Virus record (IMG/VR): IMGVR_UViG_3300032282_003280
Span: 27,275 to 91,274 of that record
DNA length: 64,000 bases
Strand: one strand, 5' to 3'
Source: a virus
The notes below the pieces were generated by a model. The model was not told the DNA's origin, ran no database searches, and was given only the letters and a program-made list of their open reading frames with translations. Numbering within the stretch: position 1 is the stretch's first letter; each line of letters opens with the position of its first letter. Shown here piece by piece: positions 49,080 through 59,000 of this stretch. A program made the translations under genes and the position numbers.

Positions 49080-50054
49080 TTAAACCTCCATTAACTGTTT
49101 AGCTTTTATTCTTTCTTCAAGGGCAAGGTATTCATCTTGATTTTTAGGATCAATCAGATACTCTAAAGCAGCATCTTCATTAACACCTATCTTAACATCC
49201 CCATCATATACAGCACTTTTATTCTTACGATATACATTAAGCAGCAAAGCTCTTTTAATAATGTACTTCATACTTAAGGTTTCATCTGAAACTTTGGCTA
49301 TGGCATTGAAGAGATTTATATTTGTCTTATCTCCTTTTGCGCTCTCCTGTATGAAGTTATCAAGAGCATTGTAAATCATCTCAGGTTTAGAGTTCGAAGT
49401 TACTGGAAGACCTAACAATATAGCAACTTTTAATTGCTTTGTAGGATTCATATCTAATAATTCAGCAATTGCTTTATTAATTAAAGTTTTTTGCTCATAT
49501 ATTATACCTGATTCAAACTCCTCATCTTTAACATAATATGTACACTGAGAAGGAATTGGACAACGTGGTGTCTTTATACCTTTCTGCCATGTATTGTATG
49601 AAGGAGCTATTGTAGGATAAACTCGTAACCAATGATAAGTTATTGATTCAAATGCATCTGAGAGATTAAACTTATTATCATCATCTATCAGTTTGATCAT
49701 TCTAGCCCTCTCATTAGTGTTATACAAATCGACATTCATCATATCTGTATAAAAATCACTCTTAGGACTTAAGTTTAATCCGGTAGCTAATTCTAATTCC
49801 TCCTTTATAGCAGTTACATATGCTCGCTCTTTAGCTGCTTCACTTGGAGAAATCTTCGCCATTTGACGAATATAAAGTGCATCAGGATCTAAACCATTTC
49901 TATAAGTACCATCCTTCTCTTTATAAGGAAATAGTGTGATACCACAAGTAGGCCATTTTGTTAGACCTTCTCTAGATAATGAAGCTGATAACGTATAGCC
50001 TTGTTGAGAGCTATGTTGCTTTTTGATAGGAGAAATTATACCTATTTTGCCCAT
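49080..50054 (-). CDS. Conserved crAss-like structural protein after the capsid gene
   Basis: 324 aa, helical, mixed-charge, without signal or membrane segments. It has Pro-rich FPYKEKDGTYRNG and W-rich PTIAPSYNTWQKGIKTPRCP stretches. The same gene order (major capsid, then a protein of this size) is typical of crAss-like genomes, where it is a virion protein of unsettled role. It starts at ATG 50054 behind a structured 157-bp gap and is co-translated with the 240-aa connector candidate. No catalytic motif was seen. Confidence 0.55.
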   Translation of the reverse strand: MGKIGIISPIKKQHSSQQGYTLSASLSREGLTKWPTCGITLFPYKEKDGTYRNGLDPDALYIRQMAKISPSEAAKERAYVTAIKEELELATGLNLSPKSDFYTDMMNVDLYNTNERARMIKLIDDDNKFNLSDAFESITYHWLRVYPTIAPSYNTWQKGIKTPRCPIPSQCTYYVKDEEFESGIIYEQKTLINKAIAELLDMNPTKQLKVAILLGLPVTSNSKPEMIYNALDNFIQESAKGDKTNINLFNAIAKVSDETLSMKYIIKRALLLNVYRKNKSAVYDGDVKIGVNEDAALEYLIDPKNQDEYLALEERIKAKQLMEV

Positions 50055-50086
50055 GTTGTAATTATTATTTTATTTGGTTTTATAGT

Positions 50087-50180
50087 ACCTACAGCAGTAA
50101 CGAACTGCAAAGATTCTTAGTCTGTAGGTAAAAGGGTGCAGGGGGTTCCTTAAAGTGGGGAAGTTTGAGGTTCCCCCTGC
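50087..50180 (-). ncRNA. Structured intergenic RNA element between capsid and next gene
   Basis: The leftward transcript contains two separate hairpins: an outer 7-bp stem ACCTACA/TGTAGGT enclosing a 5-bp stem GCAGT/ACTGC, and before it an 8-bp stem GCAGGGGG/CCCCCTGC that extends past a TT/TT mismatch by CC/GG. No U-tract follows the larger stem. It could attenuate read-through so that capsid protein greatly exceeds the downstream products, protect the 3' end of the capsid mRNA, or be a processing site. Calling it an RNA element is a structural inference. Confidence 0.5.
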
Positions 50181-50212
50181 GGTGGGTTGTATCTTACAGG
50201 ATACTTTATATA

Positions 50213-51754
50213 TTAGTACTGAGGGATTTCCTCAATTATAACTGTGCGAGAAAGATCTTCTACGAACAAGTCAGCACGGTCTTCCATCCAGATTTTGTAA
50301 CCAGGATCCATAGATGCAGAACTCATACCTTGAGAAGCTGCAAAACCTAAGTGATGTGCACGACCATCTACATAACCCCAAGTCATTGAAGGAGCACCTT
50401 TCAAACGTACTTCACGTACATTATTCTTAGGAGTACCATCACCTTCAGGAGAGATGTCGAATACCAAGAATACCGGAGTAGACTTTTTGTTTTGACCATA
50501 TTCTGAGTTAGTTTGAGGCTCATCCAACTCTTTCAAGTGAACTAACTCAATCTTACCAGATTCCATAGTAACTACAGATTCAAATGCATAGTTAATAGTC
50601 ATATTCTGGCCAGAACCTTGGATAAAACGCTCATCAGCTATAATAGTCAAACCTGAGTTAAGAGCGTCTTTTTTAGCTGCTTGACGGAAAACCTCAATAC
50701 CAGCTTCATTGGTATAAACCTTAACCTTACGGTCTTTAATATCCACCCTACGGTAGAAAAGGTCACCAAATACATTACGCATGATGTTGATAGAGAATTC
50801 TCCACGAGGATACTGTACTAAGTTACCATTATGGCGCATCTTCCAATACAGACCTTCAACAGCCTTTTTAACTTCTTGTTGTGAACCACCGGTTTTAGCA
50901 GTACCTGGTTTACCCCAGATCATACGCTTAACCTTAGTGTCCATCATCCATTTACGCATTTGAGTTTCCACGAATGGTTCCCAACGCATGTCCAGGATTT
51001 GAGGGGTAGCTATTTCATTGTTACGGTATTTAGTGTATACCATCAAATCCAAAGGCTTACCATTTTTATCTTTCATTGTACGTTGATCAGCCCACTTAGT
51101 TACAGTATGTTCAATACCATAAGCAGCAGAAAGAGATTCATACAAAGTGATTGATTGACCTAACTCAGGAAGACCTGATAATTTTTGGTCAAATTCACCA
51201 ACTAATGTATCAACGTGCATGAACTGAATACCAAGTTGTAACCAAGTATCATCAACATAATCAGTAAGAGGAGAGTCAGTTACAAGAGTAACAGTATACA
51301 ACCAACCTACTGAATATGGTTCAGGGTCTTTAGTTATATAGAAGTTAGGACCATACCTACGATCAGATGTAATTACATCATGAATAAAGAATGCCTTACG
51401 ATCTAAAACTATTTGGAATTCTTGACCATCTATACCAGGGCGATTTAAATTAGCAGTACTATCTGGTAAAGCGACTAATGCAGGGTATTGATAGGGAACA
51501 CCTATCTTCCATTGCCAATAATCTGTATCTGGGAAATAAGGAGTTGACTGATTGATCATTTGAAGGAAATCATTGTTGTACATCGCAGTCTGCGTATACA
51601 ATGTGATGATTTTCTTATCATAATCACTCGGCTCCATCATGTGCAGTGACTGCAAGTGATTGGTATCTGTTAATTTACCAATTGCACGGTTATCGAAAGA
51701 GGATACCCTCGTGGCTTCATAACCTACAAAACCTGGGTCTTTAGAAAATGCCAT
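50213..51754 (-). CDS. Major capsid protein (HK97-fold type, crAss-like)
   Basis: 513 aa. It is a full-length, soluble, mixed alpha/beta protein. It starts MAFSKDPGFVGYEATRVSS and contains P-domain-like and long E-loop-like segments (LDRKAFFIHDVITSDRRYGPN; LVGEFDQKLSGLPELG), a central QEVKKAVEGLYWKMRHNG helix and a C-terminal segment ending DLSRTVIIEEIPQY. Size, order (portal, scaffold candidate, capsid) and content agree with the major capsid proteins of crAss-like phages. It has a relatively high-GC, favourable codon set compared with neighbours, as expected of the most abundant protein. A hairpin follows its stop. Confidence 0.85.
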   Translation of the reverse strand: MAFSKDPGFVGYEATRVSSFDNRAIGKLTDTNHLQSLHMMEPSDYDKKIITLYTQTAMYNNDFLQMINQSTPYFPDTDYWQWKIGVPYQYPALVALPDSTANLNRPGIDGQEFQIVLDRKAFFIHDVITSDRRYGPNFYITKDPEPYSVGWLYTVTLVTDSPLTDYVDDTWLQLGIQFMHVDTLVGEFDQKLSGLPELGQSITLYESLSAAYGIEHTVTKWADQRTMKDKNGKPLDLMVYTKYRNNEIATPQILDMRWEPFVETQMRKWMMDTKVKRMIWGKPGTAKTGGSQQEVKKAVEGLYWKMRHNGNLVQYPRGEFSINIMRNVFGDLFYRRVDIKDRKVKVYTNEAGIEVFRQAAKKDALNSGLTIIADERFIQGSGQNMTINYAFESVVTMESGKIELVHLKELDEPQTNSEYGQNKKSTPVFLVFDISPEGDGTPKNNVREVRLKGAPSMTWGYVDGRAHHLGFAASQGMSSASMDPGYKIWMEDRADLFVEDLSRTVIIEEIPQY

Positions 51755-51784
51755 CTTATACTAAGATTTTTTTGTTATTTTAAA

Positions 51785-53008
51785 TTAATCGAAAAATGAT
51801 TTAGAAATTGGTGCTTGATGAGTCCTCTTAACTATTTTATCCTTTGTGGCTAACTTGTTAAATAACTCATTATTTTTTTCAGATGCTAACTTATTCTTTA
51901 CTTTAGATAGATCCATCTTATTCTTAAGGAGAAGAGCTACTTTTACTTTTAACTCATAGTTTTCTGGTTTACGAAGTTCTAATAAATCCTTATCAAACTC
52001 TGTTAACCTTTCTCCTGAAGGCATTTGCCATTTAGAGTCATCTGTTAGGTAACTAAATGTCTCTCTGGCAATTTTATCACTAACTGGGATACCATCAAAC
52101 TCTTTTGTTTTGAGTTTATCAGCAAGGATTTGATTCATTTGCTGAACATAGTATTGTTTATATTGGAGTTTCTGCTTTTCTTGAGAAGCCCTTTCGGCAA
52201 CTAACTCTTGCATCTCAGCTTCCTCTTGTTCAACAAGAGTAGTATGAAAGTCTGCAGCTTCCTCCTCTAAATCACCAGTGTCTATTAAACGTTGTAATTT
52301 TTTCTCAACTTTATCAGTTGGTAGACCTTGTCTACGATAGAATTCTCTAACTACTGATTTTTGATTATCTTCTACTGATAGATCAAGTTCTTTAACTGTC
52401 TCTAACTCAGCATATTTTGATAGGTACTCTTGTGGAGATACTCCTTGTACAAAGATTGAGTTAAATACATCCAGGCCTTCTTGACCATATTTAGATGTAA
52501 TAAAACTATATATTTGAGATTGTGCTTGACTCTGTATCTCCTTTATGAACTTATCTTTAAATTGTTCTGGAGTAGTTATTGTTTCTTCTTCACCCTCTTC
52601 TCCTTGAGAGAAGATACCTAAAGATGTTAGCTCTTCAGCAAGGACTTGAAATGTATTCTCTTCAGGAGAATCTTTCTTTGTAGATGAAGGTTGATCAACA
52701 ACTTCTTCCTCACTATCCTCTTCTTCAGACTCTTCTTTTTTAGGAGTACCAAATAGTAATTCAGCAACTTCCTCTGGGTCTGTAGTTTCCTGTGTTGAAA
52801 CAACTTCTTTTTTATCTTCTTTCTTCTCTTCCTTCTTAGGTTCTTCCTTTACAGGTTGAATATCTTCCGGATTAGAAGTAGCAGATGGGCCTCCAAATAA
52901 TATATCAGACGTATCTACATCAGATATAACACTAGTACCCTGAATACCGAAGTCTTCTCTATTTAAGTCTATATTAATAGACTCAGTCTGTGTACTCGGA
53001 CCTACCAT
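51785..53008 (-). CDS. Capsid scaffold/assembly protein candidate
   Basis: 407 aa. The N-terminal half is highly acidic and low-complexity (EEPKKEEKKEDKKE; EESEEEDSEEE) and the C-terminal half is helical with basic stretches (ERASQEKQKLQYKQYYVQQMNQ; KNKMDLSKVKNKLAS) and ends in KSFFD. This bipolar charge, coiled-coil-like composition and position directly upstream of the capsid gene fit a scaffolding protein that guides procapsid formation and is then lost. It is preceded by a promoter (TTTG, 20 bp, TACTTTTA) and the ATGTTATAGCAT element. Confidence 0.65.
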   Translation of the reverse strand: MVGPSTQTESINIDLNREDFGIQGTSVISDVDTSDILFGGPSATSNPEDIQPVKEEPKKEEKKEDKKEVVSTQETTDPEEVAELLFGTPKKEESEEEDSEEEVVDQPSSTKKDSPEENTFQVLAEELTSLGIFSQGEEGEEETITTPEQFKDKFIKEIQSQAQSQIYSFITSKYGQEGLDVFNSIFVQGVSPQEYLSKYAELETVKELDLSVEDNQKSVVREFYRRQGLPTDKVEKKLQRLIDTGDLEEEAADFHTTLVEQEEAEMQELVAERASQEKQKLQYKQYYVQQMNQILADKLKTKEFDGIPVSDKIARETFSYLTDDSKWQMPSGERLTEFDKDLLELRKPENYELKVKVALLLKNKMDLSKVKNKLASEKNNELFNKLATKDKIVKRTHQAPISKSFFD

Positions 53009-53049
53009 ATTGTAATTAGATTATTTTGGTTTTATCAGAAATGATAATG

Positions 53050-53081
53050 TAAAAGTATATTAAATAATTATATTTTCCAAA
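53050..53081 (-). promoter_or_regulatory. Promoter for scaffold-capsid unit
   Basis: Leftward TTTG (53078-53081), exactly 20 bp, TACTTTTA (53050-53057). The -33 is perfect and the -7 differs from TAnnTTTG only at its last base. A 41-bp leader follows to ATG 53008. Confidence 0.6.
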
Positions 53082-53113
53082 TTTTTAAAGCATAAGTGGT
53101 TGAAAAAAAGCAC

Positions 53114-53125
53114 ATGTTATAGCAT
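53114..53125 (+). repeat. Copy 2 of the ATGTTATAGCAT intergenic element
   Basis: Exact copy of the 12-base element, 32 bp upstream of the capsid-unit -33 and just after the stop of the 91-aa gene. It is flanked by GCAC and AAAC, and the right flank is partly shared with copy 1 and with a related site at 63069. Confidence 0.6.
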
Positions 53126-53139
53126 AAACTTTTTTACTA

Positions 53140-53415
53140 TTAATTATTAGGATTGTCTTTTTCCTCAAAATCATCATAATCAAGTTCACTCACCCTTTTA
53201 TTAAAGGTATCAAAGGCTTCTTTTATAACCATTTGAGGTCTCTCATCATAAAATGAGAGCACTAACTTATTATCAGTAAGGGCATAAAAGTCTGCCACAT
53301 CCTCTGTTCTAATGGCACAAGATGCCCAATATAACTCTTGATGTGAAGGGTCTATATCAAGAGCGATTAGATCCTCATCAACATCCTTTTTTCTAGCTCT
53401 TACTTGAATCCACAT
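53140..53415 (-). CDS. Hypothetical protein between portal and scaffold
   Basis: 91 aa, not recognised. Mixed alpha/beta and acidic (MWIQVRARKKDVDEDLIALDIDPSHQEL; DELDYDDFEEKDNPNN-type tail). Located two bases after the portal stop, it is a candidate for a small portal- or capsid-maturation accessory. No motif supports a particular activity. Confidence 0.5.
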   Translation of the reverse strand: MWIQVRARKKDVDEDLIALDIDPSHQELYWASCAIRTEDVADFYALTDNKLVLSFYDERPQMVIKEAFDTFNKRVSELDYDDFEEKDNPNN

Positions 53416-53417
53416 AA

Positions 53418-56033
53418 TTATTTCTTTTTAGGAGGTTTAGATCTACCCTTAGCATTTTCCTTTGCTACAGCCAAATCATTCTTCATATTCTCTCTCTGAA
53501 CTTGAATCTTCTCCTTCTCTAACTGCATCTTCTGCTGAGATTCCTGCATCTTACCCATTATCTCCTGCTCTTTAGCTTGAAGTTCACGAAGTTTAATGTT
53601 ATAGTCAGTGGTAGCCTTACTTGATTCCATGCTAAGCCGTTGAGTCTCAAGTACATCTGGAACAGTGTTTGCATTTATATCCTCAGAACCAACTTTACCA
53701 AAACCGGTAGCCTGAATAATAGCTATACGTTCTTTAGATATACGATCTAATTGTTTTTGGTAAGCCTCAAACTCTTGTTCAGCTTGAGATAGTGTCATCT
53801 CTGTCTGACGTTGTTGCTCAGCAATCTGCTGTTGTTGTTGAAGTTTTTGTTCCTCCATTTGTTGAGCTTGTTGCTGCATAGCTTGTTTCTTCTCCTCAAA
53901 AGTCTTAAGGAGGTCACTAATCTTACGGATAGATTTAGTGTTAAACATAGCAGATGCCTCATAAGGACTCATACCATTTTGAAGCATAGATTGAGCCAAT
54001 GACCTAAACTCTCTAAGGTTTTGAACATCATCAGCTCTAGAGGTAGCAAATACCCAAAGGTCTCTACCCTTAAGTTCTGAACCATTTATACTTACAAAAC
54101 TTTGTTCTCCTTCAGTGGATAAGAAACGTAGGTTTGATGTTGGTTTATGAGATTCTATATACAAGGCTGCATCTAACATTGCCTGATATACTTTATTAAG
54201 AGTATACTCATGTTGTGCAAACCATGGCTCTGTTTGAGAGTGGGACTGAGATATTGCTGTATTTACACCAGTAGCTGTCTCTGTTGCCTTAAGTTCACCA
54301 AGACGTTGCTCAGATAGACCTACCATTTTCCAACACTCATTTCTCATCTCTACTGCGAAGTTATAGTAAGCCTGTAACTCGTTAGCCCTAGATAAGTTAA
54401 GTGCTGTGTGTTGATTAAATGATGAGGGAGCTTTTAGGTTCTCCGGAGAGTCATCTATAAATACTATACCCTTCTCACGAGCTTCAGTTTCCCATACCTC
54501 AAGAGCATCTTGATGATCACCATCTTTAGGTACCGGTATATGACGAATAGAAGTAAGGAATACCATACCCATATCCTTCTCTGTCAAACGGAATAAACGG
54601 TTAACTGCAACATCATAAAGCATTTGAAAGTGCTTCATCTGATCTACTAAAGATTTAGGTTCAACGTTCTTTATCTCAAATATAGAACCTATAATAGGAC
54701 AGTAGTCCATTAACTCAAGAGGTTTTACATAATATACGTCAATACCTATCTTAACTCCTTGGTACCATTGATTAATCCAACCCCACTCTAATGAAAGTTG
54801 TTGAGGGTGATCCCCTGATTTATAATTCTCATCTATAAGAACTGTCTCCTCAACCCCATCCTCGTTTATATAGGTTAATTTACCTATCTTCTTCTTAGAG
54901 CACCAATATGCACGTACAACCATGTACTTATTACCAAATACACCAACATTTGTAGTTACACCAAGGAAATCATTTAAATCATCCCTATTATCTTGTTTAA
55001 ACTCAGATTCTGCCATTAGACGATACTGATAAACAAGAGGGTCGTATACATCATACTGAACAGACTCAGCACCCGTTGACCTTGGTGAGACAAGATTAGA
55101 TTCACGAGAGTTAATAAGGTATGCTTGTTGAGACATCTTACGAAGATGAATAATCTCCTCCTCTGTGAGTTTAAACTTATGGATTAGCTCTGATAACTCC
55201 ATTATCTCAATACTACCGGCAGCATACGCACCTACCCCTTTATCCAAAGGATCTGATATATATTTTTGATCAGGTGATGTTAGGTACCAAACATTCTTTG
55301 GGTTAAGTACCTCAATAGCAAATCCTAACTCTGATGTATTTTCATATATATGATAAAACTCCCTGGCAGATATAAGAAAGTCCCTAAAGGCTTCCTCACT
55401 CTTCTCTTTCATGTTAAATCTTACCTTAAGACCCTCTATAACACGAGAACCCCATCTCTCAGCCATAGATGTATAGTCAGTAAGATATTCTTGAACCTTT
55501 TTCTGAGTCATTTGTTGTAACTCATCAGGAGTATCAATCTGAATACCTTGAGCAGCTAATATACCGGCCAACTTTGTTTGGGCAGTATCTATGATATACT
55601 GCTGAAGCATCTCAGTCCTAAACTGCATTTCTTCAGCCTTAGAGTAATCATCAAAAGCTTTTATTATTACATTATCAGGTCTTTTTGACATTTCTCCTGT
55701 AAGGGTATTAATTGCAGGAGTCATTATGTCATAGTGCTTTACGTATGATGGTAGATCTTCCTGTTCAAGTAATGTCTCTGTAAAAGACTGTAACTGCTTA
55801 TCCTGATAAAAATCATCCCTACGTATAACACCCTTTATAAGTTCATAGTTCCTTACAAAGGTTTTACGATTACGTGTATATTGTTGGACTGCTACATTAT
55901 AAAAATAATCCATGTTAGTCTTAATCCAATCATCTTCTTGCTTCTCTTTCTCAAGTACAAGTTGATTTGGGTAAAGATTCAGGAGATATTCCTGAGGAGC
56001 TTTATAATGTTTAGTATAATCTATTATAGGCAT
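53418..56033 (-). CDS. Portal protein (crAss-like)
   Basis: 871 aa. It follows the terminase by one base and has the crAss-portal features: a long helical N-terminal part, a central beta/helix wing, a conserved stretch LSEQRLGELKATETATGVNT (typical of portal proteins near the tunnel helix) and a long Gln-rich C-terminal coiled coil (KQAMQQQAQQMEEQKLQQQQQ) forming a barrel-like crown. The portal ring is the DNA gate and docks the terminase motor. It is larger than many portal proteins because of the C-terminal barrel. Conserved gene order with TerL and capsid supports the call. Confidence 0.85.
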   Translation of the reverse strand: MPIIDYTKHYKAPQEYLLNLYPNQLVLEKEKQEDDWIKTNMDYFYNVAVQQYTRNRKTFVRNYELIKGVIRRDDFYQDKQLQSFTETLLEQEDLPSYVKHYDIMTPAINTLTGEMSKRPDNVIIKAFDDYSKAEEMQFRTEMLQQYIIDTAQTKLAGILAAQGIQIDTPDELQQMTQKKVQEYLTDYTSMAERWGSRVIEGLKVRFNMKEKSEEAFRDFLISAREFYHIYENTSELGFAIEVLNPKNVWYLTSPDQKYISDPLDKGVGAYAAGSIEIMELSELIHKFKLTEEEIIHLRKMSQQAYLINSRESNLVSPRSTGAESVQYDVYDPLVYQYRLMAESEFKQDNRDDLNDFLGVTTNVGVFGNKYMVVRAYWCSKKKIGKLTYINEDGVEETVLIDENYKSGDHPQQLSLEWGWINQWYQGVKIGIDVYYVKPLELMDYCPIIGSIFEIKNVEPKSLVDQMKHFQMLYDVAVNRLFRLTEKDMGMVFLTSIRHIPVPKDGDHQDALEVWETEAREKGIVFIDDSPENLKAPSSFNQHTALNLSRANELQAYYNFAVEMRNECWKMVGLSEQRLGELKATETATGVNTAISQSHSQTEPWFAQHEYTLNKVYQAMLDAALYIESHKPTSNLRFLSTEGEQSFVSINGSELKGRDLWVFATSRADDVQNLREFRSLAQSMLQNGMSPYEASAMFNTKSIRKISDLLKTFEEKKQAMQQQAQQMEEQKLQQQQQIAEQQRQTEMTLSQAEQEFEAYQKQLDRISKERIAIIQATGFGKVGSEDINANTVPDVLETQRLSMESSKATTDYNIKLRELQAKEQEIMGKMQESQQKMQLEKEKIQVQRENMKNDLAVAKENAKGRSKPPKKK

Positions 56034-56034
56034 A

Positions 56035-59000
56035 TTATCCGAATAATTTTTTTATAGAGTTCTTCTTTCTACTAAATATATCTATGTTACTTCCAAACAC
56101 AGAGTTTTTTCTTTCTTGTTTAAATAATGAGTTTATCCTAGGGTCTGACTCTAATGAGGATATCCTAAGAATTGGATCTAAGTGAGCAGCCATAGCAAGG
56201 GCCAACTCAAAAGCTATTATTCTATCGGTGTTAGCCTCAGGATAAAATCTACTTATCTCATCTAATAATACAGGGTCAAATACCTTATTTACCCCAAGTA
56301 CCTTACTGGTAACCACACCCTCATCATCTGTCTCAACACTAACTACTTGCTCAAGGTACTTCTTTAGGAGATCATGTAAGTGCTCAACAATCATTCTATT
56401 TGAACGGTGAACACCATACTCTCTCTTAACCTTAGAGCCGGGAGAAACTTCCTTAATCCAATCAGGTTGTCTCTCAAGGTATATAGGGGCTGCATTTATT
56501 CCCTTCATATACTCTATAAAGGAATACTCATCATTCTCCACAAGGGTTTTAGCATTGTAGAGTTCAATCAGAAGTCTTGCTTGTTCATGCCACTTCTCTT
56601 TATTATCAGGCCTAGCTACATAGTAGGCCACTATCATATCCTGAAACTTCTCTGAGAGAATATCATGTGTCCTCTTGAGGATATATACTGCTCCTAGAGA
56701 CTCGGAGTATTCTGAGGTCATTTGACGGTAAGGATCGACTCCTCCTACATATAACCCTAAAGGAGGGTCCTTCATAGGTGCCTCAAATATAACTACTGGA
56801 GCATCTTTATCATCTGATGGTTTAGCCGGCCAGTTAGTAATTGGTTTTTTATTTGTGGGTTGAAGAAGGATTGAGTTATCAGCAGCCCTCTCTAAAAACA
56901 CATTTCTCCCAATTATCTCATTATTAAATATCTTCTGACGTTGAATGCGAGCTGCATTACCATCAAACATATTATAAGAAGATGTCAGGAAACACTCTTC
57001 AGGAGTAAGGGGATAATACATCACAGTCTTTAGATAAGCCTGTTGATCATTTGCCTTCTTAGCTACCTCTCTATCCTTATGTATTAGTTTTAGTACCTTC
57101 TCTTCATTTGTCCTTTGGAACTTTAAGTTATAAAGCTCAGACTTCTTGGGTAGAGTAACATCCCTCTTATCCCTTAACCATTCTCCTAGAAGACAATCAT
57201 CCTTACCCTCCATTCTATAAGTACCGGGTAAGAAGAACCCAAACTTCTTTGGTTCATCCTTGGACTCTATAGCTAGAAAGTTATAGGCCTCAGGATTAAG
57301 AAATATCTTCTCAGCATCATGACCCTTCTCAAAGGAACCACCTGTTCCTACAAGTAGAGGTGAACATCTCCAACCAAATGGGGATGTAAATGCCGGTATT
57401 GCAGCCTCAAGACACCTAAGAAATGGAAACTTTCCAATCTCATCTATGATGAACTCAAATGCAGTAATACCTGCTGCAGCCTCCGTATTATTACCATCAT
57501 CAAAGTTACGTGGTAATATAGAGGAGAAAGGCATCCTAGTCCCATCGGGTGTCTTAATACCCATGGTAACCTGCCTCTTCCAATCATTTTCTATCCTAGT
57601 CCACCTAAAGTAGGGGTGAACGGCAGTTAAACCTTTATCTATCTTATCAGAGAGTAGTTTTAAGTCCTTGTCATTACCGGCAGAGATAACATTCTCTGAA
57701 CCCTCAAAAAGACAAGCAGCCCTACCAATTATGGAGGACTCTATCTCAGAGTTATGTGTAGGTGTAAAACCATCTGTTAAAAATAAATGGTCATCATTAT
57801 CTACTGTAATACAGGTTGCAAAATCTCTTCCTATATACCTAATATCTACAATTGATGTTTTTATAGACTTTGGAGTAGTGTGTAGTTTTATTCTGCTTAG
57901 TTTCCTACTTAATCTAAATACCGGTAAATTAGTATACAAGTAAATACTATAGGAATCTTTACAATTTACTAATATGTTATTCTTTTTATAACTTGCTTTC
58001 TTTTTTGTAATCTTAGCAGGAATACCCATACTCCTTACTAAAAAATAAACATCATCTATTAAATTTTTATTACTGTTAGAAAAACTTATAGTACCTCCCT
58101 TAGCGACAGTACCATCGCTATCCATTAATCCCTGAAGGAGGGCCAACCTCTTATCAAAAGAGTTATACAGATAATCTTTAGGTATATGCTTATTTAAAAA
58201 TAAGTTATACTGGTTTAGACTATTGGTAATAATATTCTTAGTAGTTGGGTTACCACCTCTTTTTCCTGATGTAATTAGGTATGTACAATCTCCATCTAAT
58301 TTAACCTCTAGATTATTTTTGGTGGAGTAATCTTTGATATAATCTACAACTTGCTTATCTATATTAGTTATTCTCACATCTCTAGAACCCCCATCACCTA
58401 ACCACAACCCTAAAAAATAAGGGTCTAAAAAAACATCTTTTTCAGTATACTGAACAACAGAGTTATTAGGTATTGAAAATCTCGTCTCCTCAATATGTCT
58501 TGTTACCTTATCCTTATACCCACTGTGAACTCTTTTATATTTGTACCTATCTTTTATCCACTTTAAATTTTCAACCCTCCAAGTCTGGGTATGTTTATCA
58601 AATACCCTCCATAGATGGTCCTCACAACATCTAATAATTCTACCATCAAGAAGTTCTACTTCATATATATCTTTCTCTCCCTGAGGAAAAACTCCTGTTA
58701 CCGTTGTTAGTTTACCATCTGCTCCATATATACTATCCCCTACTATTACCTCACCTATAGTTATTTCTCCCCCATCTTTATATAAGATAGAGTCATTTCT
58801 AAGAGCTTTTGCAAAACGTCTGGTACCTACTGCAATTAAACCCTTTCTCTCATCTTTAGCCTTCTTCCTAACCTCTGCAAATTCCCACTCATTATCACGA
58901 AGGAGAGGATTCTTAAACTTACGAAGAAGAGCCTTAGTTATAGGGTTCTCCTCATCTATATATATGTTCCAGTGGTTTGTATGCCAATAGAGCCAACCAT

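Noticed and set aside
56407-57943. + strand frames inside TerL
   Set aside because: Shadow frames of an AT-rich gene on the other strand; no start context or recognisable product.
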